Assembly (NCBI RefSeq): GCF_001571145.1
Contig: NZ_BCTF01000001.1
Coordinates: forward strand, 62,001 to 126,000
Origin: Hydrogenophaga flava NBRC 102514
GTDB lineage: Bacteria; Pseudomonadota; Gammaproteobacteria; Burkholderiales; Burkholderiaceae_C
Length of the DNA: 64,000 nucleotides
Reading direction: 5' to 3'
The translations under genes were made by a program, and so were the position numbers. The notes beneath the pieces were generated by a model. It made no database searches. It was given only the letters and a program-made list of their open reading frames with translations, and had not been told where the DNA came from. Shown here in pieces: positions 26,841-35,648 of the stretch (position 1 is its first letter; every line of letters starts with the position of its first letter).

Positions 26841-27388
26841 CACGCACGCCCCGGGCCACGGCGGCGAAAGCGGGCCTGCCACTCGTCCAGCGGCATGTAG
26901 CTGGGGTCGTCGCGCACCATCGCGAAGGTCTCGGCCAGCAGCTCTTCCTCACTCTTCTCGAGGTCCAGCGGCGCGCCGTAGGGCTGGTTCACGTAGTACG
27001 GCGTGTCCAGGTAGACCTCGACGCGGTTGCCCTCGGGGTCGAAGTAGTACAGCGACCAGGCGTTGCCGTGGTTCATGGGGCGCATCTCGGTCGCGCCCAG
27101 GGCCTCCGCCTTGTCGCGGTTCCAGCGCAGTTCGGCCAGGTCGGGCACCAGGAACGACACCTGCATGATGGTGCTCACCTTGGAGTCCGGGGAGCGGCCT
27201 TCGGACAGCACGATCTGGTGGTGCTGGTCTTCGGTGGCGCTCATGAAGACCAGGCGGTTGCCGAAGTTCTTGCCCAGGCCCTCGTCGGTGATGGTGAGCT
27301 TGAACACCTGGGTGTAGAAGTCGACCATCCTGTCGAGGTCGTAGACGAAGAAGCCGAAGTGGGCCGGGGTGGGGCGGGTGACGTTCAT
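26840..27388 (-). CDS. VOC family protein, extradiol dioxygenase-like
   Basis: A 182-residue single vicinal-oxygen-chelate unit. The expected metal ligands are present: His10 (PAHFGFFVYDLDRM), His56/57 (DQHHQIVL) and Glu124 (GNRVEVYLDTPYYV), matching the His-His-Glu set of type I extradiol dioxygenases and the small biphenyl-diol dioxygenase-like proteins. The C-terminal 40 residues are charged and may help oligomerise. In context it is the best candidate for a ring-cleavage step, but VOC proteins also include isomerases and glyoxalases. Confidence 0.8.
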   Translation of the reverse strand: MNVTRPTPAHFGFFVYDLDRMVDFYTQVFKLTITDEGLGKNFGNRLVFMSATEDQHHQIVLSEGRSPDSKVSTIMQVSFLVPDLAELRWNRDKAEALGATEMRPMNHGNAWSLYYFDPEGNRVEVYLDTPYYVNQPYGAPLDLEKSEEELLAETFAMVRDDPSYMPLDEWQARFRRRGPGRA

Positions 27389-27403
27389 GGTGTCGGGTCT
27401 TTC

Positions 27404-28375
27404 TCAGTCTTTCTGGATCTTGGCGTCTTTGACCAGTTGCCCCCAGCGCTTGAGGTCGCCCTCGATGGTGGCCTGCAGGTCCCTGGGTGTGCTGGCGTGC
27501 ACGTCGCCGCCGGTGGCCTCGGCCAGCTTGCTGCGCAGGGTGGCGTCCTGCAGCGCGGTGGCGACCTGCGCGTTCAGGCGGTCGATCACCGGCTGTGGCG
27601 TGCCGGCCGGTGCCAGCAGCGCGGTCCACGAACGCACCTCGAAGTTCGGCACCCCCTGTTCGGCCACCGTGGGCACGTCGGGCAGGCCGCTCCAGCGGGC
27701 GCTGCCGGACGTGCCGAGCGCGCGCAGCTTGCCGGCCTTGACCTGGGGCAGCGCGGTGGTCGGCGCGATCACCACGAAGTCGACCTCGTTGCCCAGCAGC
27801 GCAGTCACCGACGCGCTCTCACCGCGGTAGGGCACGTGGGTGAAGGCCGAGCCCGCGCGGTTGGCCAGCAGCTCGCCGGTCATGTGCTGGCCGGTGCCGA
27901 TGCCGGCCGAACCGAAGGTCATGGGGTTGGGCCGGGCCTTGGCCGCCTTGATCAGATCGCCCAGGCTGTGGTGCGGGCTGGCGGCGTTGACCACCACCAG
28001 GAAGGGGAACGAGGTCAGCGCCGAGATCGGCTGGAAGGACTTGGCAGTGTCGTAGGGCAGCTTGTCGTAGAGCACACCCGCGATGGCATGGCCACCGGTG
28101 GCCAGCAGCAGGTTGTAGCCGTCGGGCTTGGCCGAAGCCACGGTGGCCGCGGCGATGGTGCCACCGGCGCCGGCCTTGGGCTCGACCACGATGGGCTGGC
28201 CCAGGCCCTTGGCCATTTCTGCGCCCACCAGGCGCGCCACCACGTCGGCGTTGCCGCCCGCGGCGAAGCCGTGCAGCACGCGCACCGGGCGATCGGGATA
28301 GGTCTGCGCACCAGCGGCCAGCGGCAGGGTCAGGGCCAGCGCGGCCCCGAACAGCGTCATCAGGTTCTTCTTCAC
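27404..28375 (-). CDS. Tripartite tricarboxylate transporter substrate-binding protein (TctC/Bug)
   Basis: A 323-residue periplasmic binding protein with a signal peptide ending AGA-QTYPDRPV, the Bug-family hallmark, followed by GFAAGGNADVVARL and VVEPKAGAGGTIAA. It begins at GTG 28375 with AGGAGA 7-12 bases upstream; the Met four codons in is less likely. No TctA/TctB membrane genes are in the window, so it is an orphan receptor, as is common in Burkholderiales. Its place in the catabolic operon suggests that it binds the pathway's carboxylate substrate. Confidence 0.9.
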   Translation of the reverse strand: MKKNLMTLFGAALALTLPLAAGAQTYPDRPVRVLHGFAAGGNADVVARLVGAEMAKGLGQPIVVEPKAGAGGTIAAATVASAKPDGYNLLLATGGHAIAGVLYDKLPYDTAKSFQPISALTSFPFLVVVNAASPHHSLGDLIKAAKARPNPMTFGSAGIGTGQHMTGELLANRAGSAFTHVPYRGESASVTALLGNEVDFVVIAPTTALPQVKAGKLRALGTSGSARWSGLPDVPTVAEQGVPNFEVRSWTALLAPAGTPQPVIDRLNAQVATALQDATLRSKLAEATGGDVHASTPRDLQATIEGDLKRWGQLVKDAKIQKD

Positions 28376-28404
28376 GGTCTTGTCTCCTGTGGTTATGAAA
28401 CGGC

Positions 28405-29271
28405 TTACTGCGGCGCCTGCTCGACGGTGTTGCGCAGGGTGCCGATGCCTTCGATCTCGACCTCCACCACGTCGCCCGGCACCATGAAGCGCGGCGGCTT
28501 CTTGCTCCAGCCCACGCCGCCCGGCGTGCCGGTGACGATCACGTCGCCCGGCACCAGGGTGAAGATGGTCGAGGCGTACGCGATCTGCTGCGCCACCGAA
28601 AAGATCATGTCGTCGGTGGTAGTGGACTGCATCAGCTCGCCGCTCAGGCGCGTCACCAGCTTGAGCGGGCGGTCGTGCGCGATTTCGTCGGTCGTGACCA
28701 TCCAGGGGCCGAAGGCGCCGGTGGACTCGAAGTTCTTGCCGGCGCAGATGGCCTTGGCATGGAACTGCCACTCGCGGATGCTGGCGTCGTTGTAGATCGA
28801 GTAGCCGGCGATGTGCTCGTGGGCCTGGGCCTCGGGGATGTTGCGGCCCGGCTTGCCGATGATGACCGCCAGTTCGCCCTCCCAGTCCAGCGAATCGGAA
28901 CAGTGCGGGCGCAGGATGGGCTGGCCGTGCGCCACCTGCGAGCGCCACACGCGCAGGAAGATCGGCGGGTGCGCCGAGAGCTCGCGGTCCAGCCCGGCGG
29001 CCACGACCTCGCGGTGGTGGTCGTGGTAGTTGCGGATGGCGCAGACGATCTTCTCGGGCTGCGGAATCACCGGCAGGAAGCGGATGCTGGCGAGCGGGAT
29101 GTCGGCGGGCACGCTGGCCGCATCGGCCCCTGCCTGCAGGGTGCGGCCGGCCGCGATGTAGGCCTGCAGCGTGGGGTATTGCGGGTAGGCACGGCCGAGA
29201 TCGGCCACGTGCTCACCGACGACGGCGCCCCAGGAGGCGCGGCCCTGGTATTCAAACGACAGAAGCTTCAT
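28405..29271 (-). CDS. Fumarylacetoacetate hydrolase family protein
   Basis: A 288-residue FAH-fold enzyme. The metal-binding Glu pair is in DSLDWEGELAVIIGK, with HEHIAGYSIYNDASIREWQ, KNFESTGAFGPWMVT and the C-terminal PGDVIVTGTPGGVGW, all family hallmarks. Members hydrolyse acylpyruvates or hydrate and decarboxylate meta-cleavage products such as 2-oxohept-3-enedioate; the exact substrate is undetermined. Start MKLLSFEYQG at 29271. It lies 57 bases downstream of the CoA transferase in the same operon. Confidence 0.9.
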   Translation of the reverse strand: MKLLSFEYQGRASWGAVVGEHVADLGRAYPQYPTLQAYIAAGRTLQAGADAASVPADIPLASIRFLPVIPQPEKIVCAIRNYHDHHREVVAAGLDRELSAHPPIFLRVWRSQVAHGQPILRPHCSDSLDWEGELAVIIGKPGRNIPEAQAHEHIAGYSIYNDASIREWQFHAKAICAGKNFESTGAFGPWMVTTDEIAHDRPLKLVTRLSGELMQSTTTDDMIFSVAQQIAYASTIFTLVPGDVIVTGTPGGVGWSKKPPRFMVPGDVVEVEIEGIGTLRNTVEQAPQ

Positions 29272-29328
29272 GTGGGTTCTTTCAGAAAAGGACAGGGTGA
29301 AACACAAGGGTCTGGGCGCGGCGCACCC

Positions 29329-30549
29329 TCACCTCGGATGATCGGGGGTTGGGGTGGCCTGCAGGCCAGCCAGCACGGCCGCGGTGTCTGCACCCAGCGC
29401 GGGTGCCGCCCGGCGGTACTGCACCGGGGTTTTCGAGAAGCGCAGCGGGCTGGCCACGCCCGGCGTTGTGCCGGCCACAGGGTGCGGCAGCTCGACGCGC
29501 AGGCCCCGCGCCTGCACATGCGGATCGGCGAACACCTGCTCCAGCGTGTTGATCGGGCCGCAGGGCACGTTGGCGGTTTCCAGCGCGGCGATCCATTGCG
29601 CGGTGGTCCGCTGAACCGTCACCTGGCGCAGCAGCGGCACCAGTTCGGCGCGGTGCGCCACACGGGCGGCGTTGGTGGCAAAGCGCGGGTCGGTCGCCCA
29701 TTCGGCGCGCCCGGCCACCTGGCAGAACGAGGCGAACTGGCTGTCGTTGCCCACCGCCAGGATCATCTCGCCGTCGGCGGTGGGGAAGGACTGGTACGGC
29801 ACGATGCTCGGGTGGGCGTTGCCCAGGCGGCGCGGCGACTGCCCGGTGATGAGGTAGTTCTGCGCCTGGTTGGCCAGGCACGACACCTGTACGTCCAGCA
29901 GCGCAAGGTCTATGTGCTGGCCTTCGCCCGAGCGTTCGCGCCAGGCCACCGCGGCCAGGATGCCGGACACCGCGTGCAGCCCGGTGAGCACGTCGGTCAG
30001 CGCCACGCCCACCTTCATCGGGCCGGCGCCGTCTTCGCCATCGGGCACGCCGGTCAGGCTCATCAGCCCGCCCATGCCCTGCACCATGAAGTCGTAGCCC
30101 GGGCGCTGCGCGTAGGGGCCGGTCTGGCCGAAGCCGGTGATGGAGCAGTAGATCAGGCGCGGGTTGAGCGCGCTCAGGCTGGCGTAGTCGAGCCCATAGC
30201 GCGCCAGGCCGCCGACCTTGAAGTTCTCGATCAGCACGTCGGACTGCAGGGCCAGTTCACGGATCTGGCGCTGGCCCTCGGGCGTGGCCATGTCCAGCGC
30301 CACCGACCGCTTGTTGCGGTTGGCGCACAGGAAGTAGGCCGACTCCAGTGCATCACCCTGCGCGTCCTTCAGGTAGGGCGGGCCCCAGCCGCGCGTGTCG
30401 TCGCCGCGCTCGGGGTGTTCGATCTTGATCACCTCGGCGCCCATGTCGGCCAGCATCTGGCTGGCCCAGGGACCGGCGAGCACGCGCGAGAGGTCGAGTA
30501 CCTTGAGGTGGGACAGCGCGCCGCCTTGGGGAGTTGATTCGTGGTTCAT
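29329..30549 (-). CDS. CaiB/BaiF family (class III) CoA transferase
   Basis: A 406-residue class III CoA transferase. N-terminal [20 protein letters not shown] and [19 protein letters not shown] are diagnostic, and the catalytic aspartate is probably Asp186 ([13 protein letters not shown]). These enzymes pass CoA between acids through a covalent aspartyl-CoA. The ATGA overlap with a glutaryl-CoA dehydrogenase-like gene suggests the succinyl-CoA:glutarate CoA-transferase role (SugCT-like), but another dicarboxylate is possible. The much longer frame upstream is a shadow of that dehydrogenase. Confidence 0.88.
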   Translation of the reverse strand: MNHESTPQGGALSHLKVLDLSRVLAGPWASQMLADMGAEVIKIEHPERGDDTRGWGPPYLKDAQGDALESAYFLCANRNKRSVALDMATPEGQRQIRELALQSDVLIENFKVGGLARYGLDYASLSALNPRLIYCSITGFGQTGPYAQRPGYDFMVQGMGGLMSLTGVPDGEDGAGPMKVGVALTDVLTGLHAVSGILAAVAWRERSGEGQHIDLALLDVQVSCLANQAQNYLITGQSPRRLGNAHPSIVPYQSFPTADGEMILAVGNDSQFASFCQVAGRAEWATDPRFATNAARVAHRAELVPLLRQVTVQRTTAQWIAALETANVPCGPINTLEQVFADPHVQARGLRVELPHPVAGTTPGVASPLRFSKTPVQYRRAAPALGADTAAVLAGLQATPTPDHPR

Positions 30550-31742
30550 GATGCAAACGCCTGCAGACCGGTTTGTGCGCGACCGAGGATCAGCGCGTGG
30601 ATGTCGTGCGTGCCCTCGTAGGTGTTCACCACCTCCAAGTTCACCAGGTGGCGCGCCACGCCGTATTCGTCGCTGATGCCGTTGCCGCCGAGCATGTCGC
30701 GCGCCACGCGGGCGATGTCCAGCGACTTGCCGCAGCTGTTGCGCTTGAGCATGCTGGTCAGTTCCACCGACGCGATGCCCTCGTCCTTCATGCGCCCGAA
30801 CCGCAGGCAACCCTGCAGGCCCAGCGCGATCTCGGTCTGCATGTCGGCCAGCTTTTTCTGCACCAGCTGGTTGGCGGCGAGCGGGCGGCCAAATTGCTTG
30901 CGGTCCAGCACGTAGCGGCGCGCGCGGTGCCAGCAGTCTTCGGCAGCGCCGAACGCGCCCCAGGCGATGCCGTAGCGCGCGCTGTCCAGGCAGGTGAACG
31001 GGCCCTTCAGGCCGCGCACGCCGGGCAGCAGGTTCTCGGCCGGCACGAACACAGCGTCCATCACGATCTGGCCGGTGACCGACGCGCGCATGCCCACCTT
31101 GCCGGCGATCTCGGGCGCGCTCAGGCCCTGCCAGCCCTTCTCCAGGATGAAGCCGCGGATCTGGTCGCGCCCGCTGTCCTCGTCGGCCAGCTGGGCCCAG
31201 ACCACGAACACATCGGCGATCGGGCTGTTGGTGATCCACATCTTGGCGCCGCTCAGGCGGAAGCCGTCGGGCACGCGGGTGGCGCGGGTGGACAGGCTGG
31301 CGGGGTCGGAACCGCTGTCCGGCTCGGTGAGTCCGAAGCAGCCGATCCACTCGCCCGAGGCCAGGCGCGGCAGGTAGCGCTGGCGCTGTTCTTCGCTGCC
31401 GAAAGCGTGGATGGGCAGCATCACCAGGCTGGACTGCACGCTGAGCATGGTGCGGTAGCCGGAGTCGACGCGTTCGATCTCGCGGGCGATCAGGCCGTAG
31501 CACACGTAGTTCAGGCCGGCGCCGCCGTAGGTGGACGGCAGCGTGGCCCCGAGCAGGCCGAGGGCGCCCATCTCGCGGAACAGGCCCGGGTCGGTGCGGC
31601 CCTCACGAAAGGCCGCCAGCACGCGCGGCGCCAGCTCGGACTGGGCATAGCCCGCGGCGGCGTCGCGCACCGCGCGCTCGTCGGCCTGGAGCTGCTGCTC
31701 CAGCAGGAACGGGTCGTCCCAGAGGAAAGAGGAAGTGGGCAT
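30546..31742 (-). CDS. Acyl-CoA dehydrogenase, glutaryl-CoA dehydrogenase type
   Basis: A 398-residue flavoprotein. [10 protein letters not shown] and [17 protein letters not shown] line the FAD site, and the C-terminal [19 protein letters not shown] contains the catalytic glutamate in the context characteristic of glutaryl-CoA dehydrogenase (dehydrogenation and decarboxylation to crotonyl-CoA). GCDH is about 395 residues, which matches. With the adjacent CoA transferase it forms a two-gene glutarate-type module inside an operon otherwise resembling aromatic degradation. Confidence 0.88.
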   Translation of the reverse strand: MPTSSFLWDDPFLLEQQLQADERAVRDAAAGYAQSELAPRVLAAFREGRTDPGLFREMGALGLLGATLPSTYGGAGLNYVCYGLIAREIERVDSGYRTMLSVQSSLVMLPIHAFGSEEQRQRYLPRLASGEWIGCFGLTEPDSGSDPASLSTRATRVPDGFRLSGAKMWITNSPIADVFVVWAQLADEDSGRDQIRGFILEKGWQGLSAPEIAGKVGMRASVTGQIVMDAVFVPAENLLPGVRGLKGPFTCLDSARYGIAWGAFGAAEDCWHRARRYVLDRKQFGRPLAANQLVQKKLADMQTEIALGLQGCLRFGRMKDEGIASVELTSMLKRNSCGKSLDIARVARDMLGGNGISDEYGVARHLVNLEVVNTYEGTHDIHALILGRAQTGLQAFAS

Positions 31743-31763
31743 GGTGGTGGACTTGAAAAGAGG

Positions 31764-33494
31764 TCAGCGCTGGCAGGCAAAGCTCGCGGCGGATTCGGTG
31801 TCGCCAGCGGTGTAGCGCGCCAGCAGCGGATAGGGGCACAGCGGCCGGGTGCGGGAGGGCGACCAGTTGGCCGGCAGGTCGGTGTTGGCGCCGCCGGGGT
31901 TGCCTGCGCCGCGTGCGCTGGCCACGATGCGTTCGGGCGCGCGGCCCTGCTCCACCCAGTCGACCAGCGCGTCCAGCCCGTCGTACTGTTCGGTGGCTGG
32001 CCCGCCGCGGGAGTGGCCCTGGCCCGGCACCAGGAACACGCGGGCGAAGTCGGCGGCACGGCCCTGCTGGTGGGCGTCCAGCGCGCGGAACCAGGCCTGC
32101 GTGTGGTCGCTGGAGAAGATCGGGTCGGCCGTGCCGTGGAACACCAGCACCTTGCCACCGCGCTGGCGCAGGCGGTCGAACTCGGGCGCCTCCAGCGTGC
32201 CCATGAAGTCCAGGGCCTTGTCGGTGTAGACGCCGCTGGTGGCGAAGATCTTGCTGCCGTCGCGGTCGATGTCGAAGGCCAGTGCGAAGGCCGCGCTCTT
32301 GCGGGTGTCGGTCGCCATGGCCACATCGGCCACCGGCGGCGACGAGAAGATGAAGCCGACCGACACCGGGTTGCGCGCCGTGAGCAGGGAGCTGCGGAAC
32401 TTCCACTCGGCCCAGCCCGGGTGCTGGATGCCGGGGTCGAACGGGAAGCCGCTGTAGACCACCTCGCCAGCGCTGTTGCGGGCGGGCGCGTGCACCGCGG
32501 CCAGCACCGACTTCTGGGCGGCCGTCAGGCAGCTGCCGTCGCGCCCCGCGGCGCAGGTGGGCAGGTCGCGCTGCGGGTCGAAGGCCGAGCGGCAGGCCTC
32601 CACATCGTTCACCAGGCCGTCGGCCAGACCATCGAGTGCGTCGCAGCGCGCCAGGATGGCGCGGGCCACGAGTTCGCGCTCCGGCCGGGGCAGGGCCGAC
32701 TCGTAGTCGGGCCGGCCATTGACCTCGCGGGTGGTGACCACGGTGTCCCAGCGCTTCACGTTGGACAGGTTGGCCACCGAGGCGCGCGGCAGGTGGATGC
32801 CGGGCGACTGCGCCAGCACACCGTCGAACTGGTCGGCGTAGCGGGTGGCCGCCACCAGCGCCTGGCGACCGCCGTTGGACGTGCCGCCGATGTACGAGCG
32901 GTCGGGCGCCTTGCCGTAAGCGCGCTGGATCAGCGCCTTGGCCATGGGCGTGAGCGTGCCGATGGCGTTGTAGCCGTAGTCGCGGCGCGCCTGCGGGTCC
33001 AGGCCGAACAGCGGGTTCTGCGCGTTGCTGTGTCCGCCGTCGGAGCTGATCACCGCAAAGCCCTTCTGCAGCGCGTTGCGCAGCAGGCCGCCGCTGCCCA
33101 GCGAGTTGCCGCCATCGGCGGTGACGACGTTGCCGTCGGTGCCACCGTTGCCCTGGTAGAGGAAGCGGCCGTTCCAGTCACGGGGCAGGCGCATCTCAAA
33201 GCCAATGGCGTAGGTCTGGCCGTCGACCGGGCTGACGCGCTCGTTCATCCGGCCGGTCACGCGGCAGTGCTCGCCCACCGGCTGGCCGGCGTTCGTCAGG
33301 CGCCCCGCCGGCTCCAGCGTGACCGCGGTGAACCGGGCACCGGCGAAGCCGAAGGCGCCCATCAGTTCGCTGCACTGTTGCAGCGGCGCGGGCGTGGCCG
33401 CGCCCTGCCGCGGCGGCTGCGCGGTGGTGGCGCAACCCGCCAGCAGGGTCAGGGAGGCGAGCGCAAGGCTCGGCAAGGCAAGGGATCGGTGCAT
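31764..33494 (-). CDS. Tannase/feruloyl esterase family lipoprotein
   Basis: A 576-residue exported alpha/beta hydrolase. A lipoprotein signal ends in the lipobox LAGC near residue 20. The nucleophile is in YIGGTSNGGRQAL, the acid probably in FHGTADPIFSSDHTQ and the histidine in VPGQGHSRGGP, giving the Ser-Asp-His triad of the tannase/feruloyl esterase family. The role would be extracellular release of an aromatic acid from an ester. The ATG at 33494 (MHRSLALPSL) is preferred to a 43-codon upstream extension that lacks signal character and covers the promoter. First gene of the leftward operon. Confidence 0.87.
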   Translation of the reverse strand: MHRSLALPSLALASLTLLAGCATTAQPPRQGAATPAPLQQCSELMGAFGFAGARFTAVTLEPAGRLTNAGQPVGEHCRVTGRMNERVSPVDGQTYAIGFEMRLPRDWNGRFLYQGNGGTDGNVVTADGGNSLGSGGLLRNALQKGFAVISSDGGHSNAQNPLFGLDPQARRDYGYNAIGTLTPMAKALIQRAYGKAPDRSYIGGTSNGGRQALVAATRYADQFDGVLAQSPGIHLPRASVANLSNVKRWDTVVTTREVNGRPDYESALPRPERELVARAILARCDALDGLADGLVNDVEACRSAFDPQRDLPTCAAGRDGSCLTAAQKSVLAAVHAPARNSAGEVVYSGFPFDPGIQHPGWAEWKFRSSLLTARNPVSVGFIFSSPPVADVAMATDTRKSAAFALAFDIDRDGSKIFATSGVYTDKALDFMGTLEAPEFDRLRQRGGKVLVFHGTADPIFSSDHTQAWFRALDAHQQGRAADFARVFLVPGQGHSRGGPATEQYDGLDALVDWVEQGRAPERIVASARGAGNPGGANTDLPANWSPSRTRPLCPYPLLARYTAGDTESAASFACQR

Positions 33495-33605
33495 GGTGCG
33501 GGTCTCCGTCGGCTGTCCCGTCTCGGCGGGCGCCTTGTTTTGAAGTGCAATTAACGAACTTCGTGTTTGACTTTTCCGAAATGTACGGGCCAGAATCAGG
33601 CACAT

Positions 33606-33644
33606 CAAACGATTTGTTTGCAATCAGTAGTGCATAAAACGCAC
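33606..33644. promoter_or_regulatory. Two inverted repeats in the esterase/LysR divergent promoter
   Basis: CAAACGATTTGTTTG (33606-33620) is a perfect 5-bp-arm inverted repeat. GTGCATAAAACGCAC (33630-33644) has 4-bp arms and contains TGCATAAAACGCA, which fits the LysR T-N11-A rule. Both lie within 53 bases of the LysR start codon (33659), in an AT-rich 164-base intergenic region. They are probably activator or autoregulation sites of that LysR protein. Confidence 0.55.
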
Positions 33645-33658
33645 TTCGAAAGCCAACC

Positions 33659-34618
33659 ATGACCTCCCGACGCAAGATTCCCAGCACCGCCGCGCTGAGC
33701 GCCTTCGAGGCCGCCGCGCGGCACGCGAGCTTTACCGAGGCGGCCGAAGAACTCTCCCTCACCCAGAGCGCGATCTGCCGCCAGATCGCGGGGCTGGAGC
33801 AGTTCCTGGGCGTGAGCCTGTTCCGCCGCTCGCGCCGTGGCGTGCTGCTGACCGAGGCCGGCGTGGCCTACCACCGCCAGGTGTCGCGGCACCTCGAACA
33901 GATCGAGCTCGACACGCTCAACCTCATGACCCGCGGCGGGCGCGGCGGCCGGCTCGAACTGGCCGTCGTGCCCACCTTCGGCACCCGCTGGCTGCTGCCG
34001 CGGCTGGCCGGTTTCGCCCAGCTGCACCCCGACATCACGCTCAACCTCTCCAGCCGCACAAGGCCCTTCCTGTTCGACGACACCACCATGGACGCCGCGA
34101 TCTACGCCGGCGACGGCCACTGGCCCGGCGCCGTGACCACCCACCTGATGGACGAGACCCTGGTGCCGGTGTGCAGCCCGGCCCTGATCGCCCCGCGCAA
34201 GAAGCTCACACCGCAGCAGCTGGCCGAGCTGCCGCTGCTGCAGCAGAGCACGCGGCCCTACGCCTGGCGCCAGTGGTTCGAGTCGATTGGCTACGTGCCG
34301 GGCAACGAACTGGCCGGGCCGCGCTACGAGCTGTTCTTCATGTCGCTGCAGGCCGCCGCCGTGGGTCTGGGCGTGGCCCTGGTGCCCGAGTACGACATCG
34401 GCGACGACCTGACCTCGGGCCGCCTCGTCATCCCGGTGCAGCACTTCTGCCCCAGCGACCGCGCCTACTACCTGTCGATTCCCGAACGCAAGGCCGACAA
34501 CCCGGTGCTGGAGGTCTTCAAGGCCTGGCTCATCGAGGAGATGGCCACCTACAACGCCTCGGCCGAGCAGGAACGCCTGCTGCGCGCGAAGCCGCAACCG
34601 CGCACCCGCTCGGCCTGA
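33659..34618 (+). CDS. LysR-family regulator (GcvA-like)
   Basis: A 319-residue LysR protein of the GcvA/AmpR-like group. The N-terminal MTSRRKIPSTAALSAFEAAA and the helix-turn-helix ASFTEAAEELSLTQSAICRQ lead to RRGVLLTEAG, and PLLQQSTRPYAWRQWF lies in the effector domain. It is divergent from the nine-gene catabolic operon starting at 33494, so it probably controls that operon in response to a pathway acid. Two LysR-like inverted repeats sit between the starts. The last 25 residues are an Arg/Lys-rich tail. Confidence 0.9.
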   Translation: MTSRRKIPSTAALSAFEAAARHASFTEAAEELSLTQSAICRQIAGLEQFLGVSLFRRSRRGVLLTEAGVAYHRQVSRHLEQIELDTLNLMTRGGRGGRLELAVVPTFGTRWLLPRLAGFAQLHPDITLNLSSRTRPFLFDDTTMDAAIYAGDGHWPGAVTTHLMDETLVPVCSPALIAPRKKLTPQQLAELPLLQQSTRPYAWRQWFESIGYVPGNELAGPRYELFFMSLQAAAVGLGVALVPEYDIGDDLTSGRLVIPVQHFCPSDRAYYLSIPERKADNPVLEVFKAWLIEEMATYNASAEQERLLRAKPQPRTRSA

Positions 34619-34660
34619 GCCGGGTCCGCTTTTTTCAACCCGTCACAAGGTCATCCCGCC

Positions 34661-35239
34661 ATGTCACTGATCCAGGTCCGCAAACGCCAGCTGCTCGTCG
34701 AAACCGTCTTCCATGAGGGCGGGCCGCCACCGGCGGTGCCACTGCGCATGGCCGCGGCGCTGGCCGTGGTGCGCAACCCCTACGCCGGGCGCTACGAACC
34801 CGACCTGCTGCCCTTCATGGCCGAGCTGCGCACGCTCGGGCGCGAGCTGGCCCAAGAGCTGGTGCAGGTGCTCGGGCGCGACCAGGTGCAGGCCTACGGC
34901 AAGGCCGCCATCGTCGGCGTGAACGGCGAGCTCGAACACGGCGCGGTGTGGCACGAAGCGGGCGGCTGGGCCATGCGCGCGGTGCTGGGCGAGCCCAAGG
35001 CCATCGTGCCCGCCGCCAAGGCCGTGGCCAGCGCCGGCTACCGGCTGATGGTGCCTTTGCACCACATCCAGGCCGCCTATGTGCGCAGCCACTTCAACGC
35101 CATGGAGGTGGGCGTGCAGGACGGCCCGCGTCCCGACGAGATCGTGTTCGGCCTGGTGATGGCCGACGGCGGGCGCATCCATTCGCGTCTGGGTGGCCTT
35201 GCGGTGGACCAGATCGCATTGCACGACGGGCAGCGCTGA
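34661..35239 (+). CDS. DUF1185 (amino acid synthesis family) protein
   Basis: A 192-residue protein of the small DUF1185 family, identified by RMAAALAVVRNPYAGRYEPD, GKAAIVGVNGELEHGAVWHE and the C-terminal GLVMADGGRIHSRLGGL. No reaction has been firmly assigned; members are common near aromatic-catabolic genes in Burkholderiales. It starts 42 bases after the LysR gene on the same strand and may be cotranscribed. A terminator follows at 35256. Confidence 0.85.
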   Translation: MSLIQVRKRQLLVETVFHEGGPPPAVPLRMAAALAVVRNPYAGRYEPDLLPFMAELRTLGRELAQELVQVLGRDQVQAYGKAAIVGVNGELEHGAVWHEAGGWAMRAVLGEPKAIVPAAKAVASAGYRLMVPLHHIQAAYVRSHFNAMEVGVQDGPRPDEIVFGLVMADGGRIHSRLGGLAVDQIALHDGQR

Positions 35240-35255
35240 CAGCGCCTCGCGCGGG

Positions 35256-35288
35256 AGTCGCCACACCGGGTGCGATGGCGGCTTTTTT
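35256..35288 (+). terminator. Rho-independent terminator
   Basis: AGTCGCCA (35256-35263) pairs with TGGCGGCT (35276-35283) with one G-T pair, then a run of T to 35288. The right arm and T run are the same sequence as in the terminator at 24515-24550. Confidence 0.8.
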
Positions 35289-35317
35289 GCGGTTGCGGCG
35301 CTCGCCTACGGCGGGCA

Positions 35318-35375
35318 TAGGACCTATCCTACGAACACGGAGTGGCGGCCCGGGTCCAATGGCGCCACCGGGCCG
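35318..35375 (+). promoter_or_regulatory. Upstream region of small membrane protein: palindrome and leader hairpin
   Basis: TAGGACCTATCCTA (35318-35331) is a perfect 5-bp-arm inverted repeat in the likely promoter. Further down CGGCCCGG (35346-35353) pairs with CCGGGCCG (35368-35375) across a 14-base loop in the predicted leader. No T run follows, so this is not an ordinary terminator. Promoter hexamers are not clear. Confidence 0.35.
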
Positions 35376-35403
35376 ACCGTCCCCTTCCACAGGAGCCAGC
35401 ACC

Positions 35404-35622
35404 ATGGGAATCGCACGCATCGCCGCATTGATCGTCATCGTCGCCGGGATCGCCGCCCTGGTGTACGGCGGCTTCTCGTACACGACTGAAAGCACCGCCG
35501 CCAAGCTCGGGCCGCTCGAACTCAAGGTCCGGGAAGAAAACCGGGTCAACATCCCCGTGTGGGCCGGCGTGGCCGCCATCGTGGCGGGCGGCCTCGTGCT
35601 GCTGGTCAGCGCGCGCAAGTGA
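35404..35622 (+). CDS. Small two-helix membrane protein, hypothetical
   Basis: A 72-residue protein with hydrophobic helices at about residues 5-25 and 52-68, joined by a polar segment (TTESTAAKLGPLELKVREEN). Shine-Dalgarno AGGAG lies about 9 bases before ATG 35404. It resembles small DUF3185-like membrane proteins, though I cannot confirm that assignment. Monocistronic: a terminator lies upstream and the convergent MarR gene ends at 35649. Its real start was chosen over a long frame from 34948 that shadows the DUF1185 gene. Confidence 0.75.
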   Translation: MGIARIAALIVIVAGIAALVYGGFSYTTESTAAKLGPLELKVREENRVNIPVWAGVAAIVAGGLVLLVSARK

Positions 35623-35648
35623 CGGTGCGGGCCCCCGGCCGACCGGTG

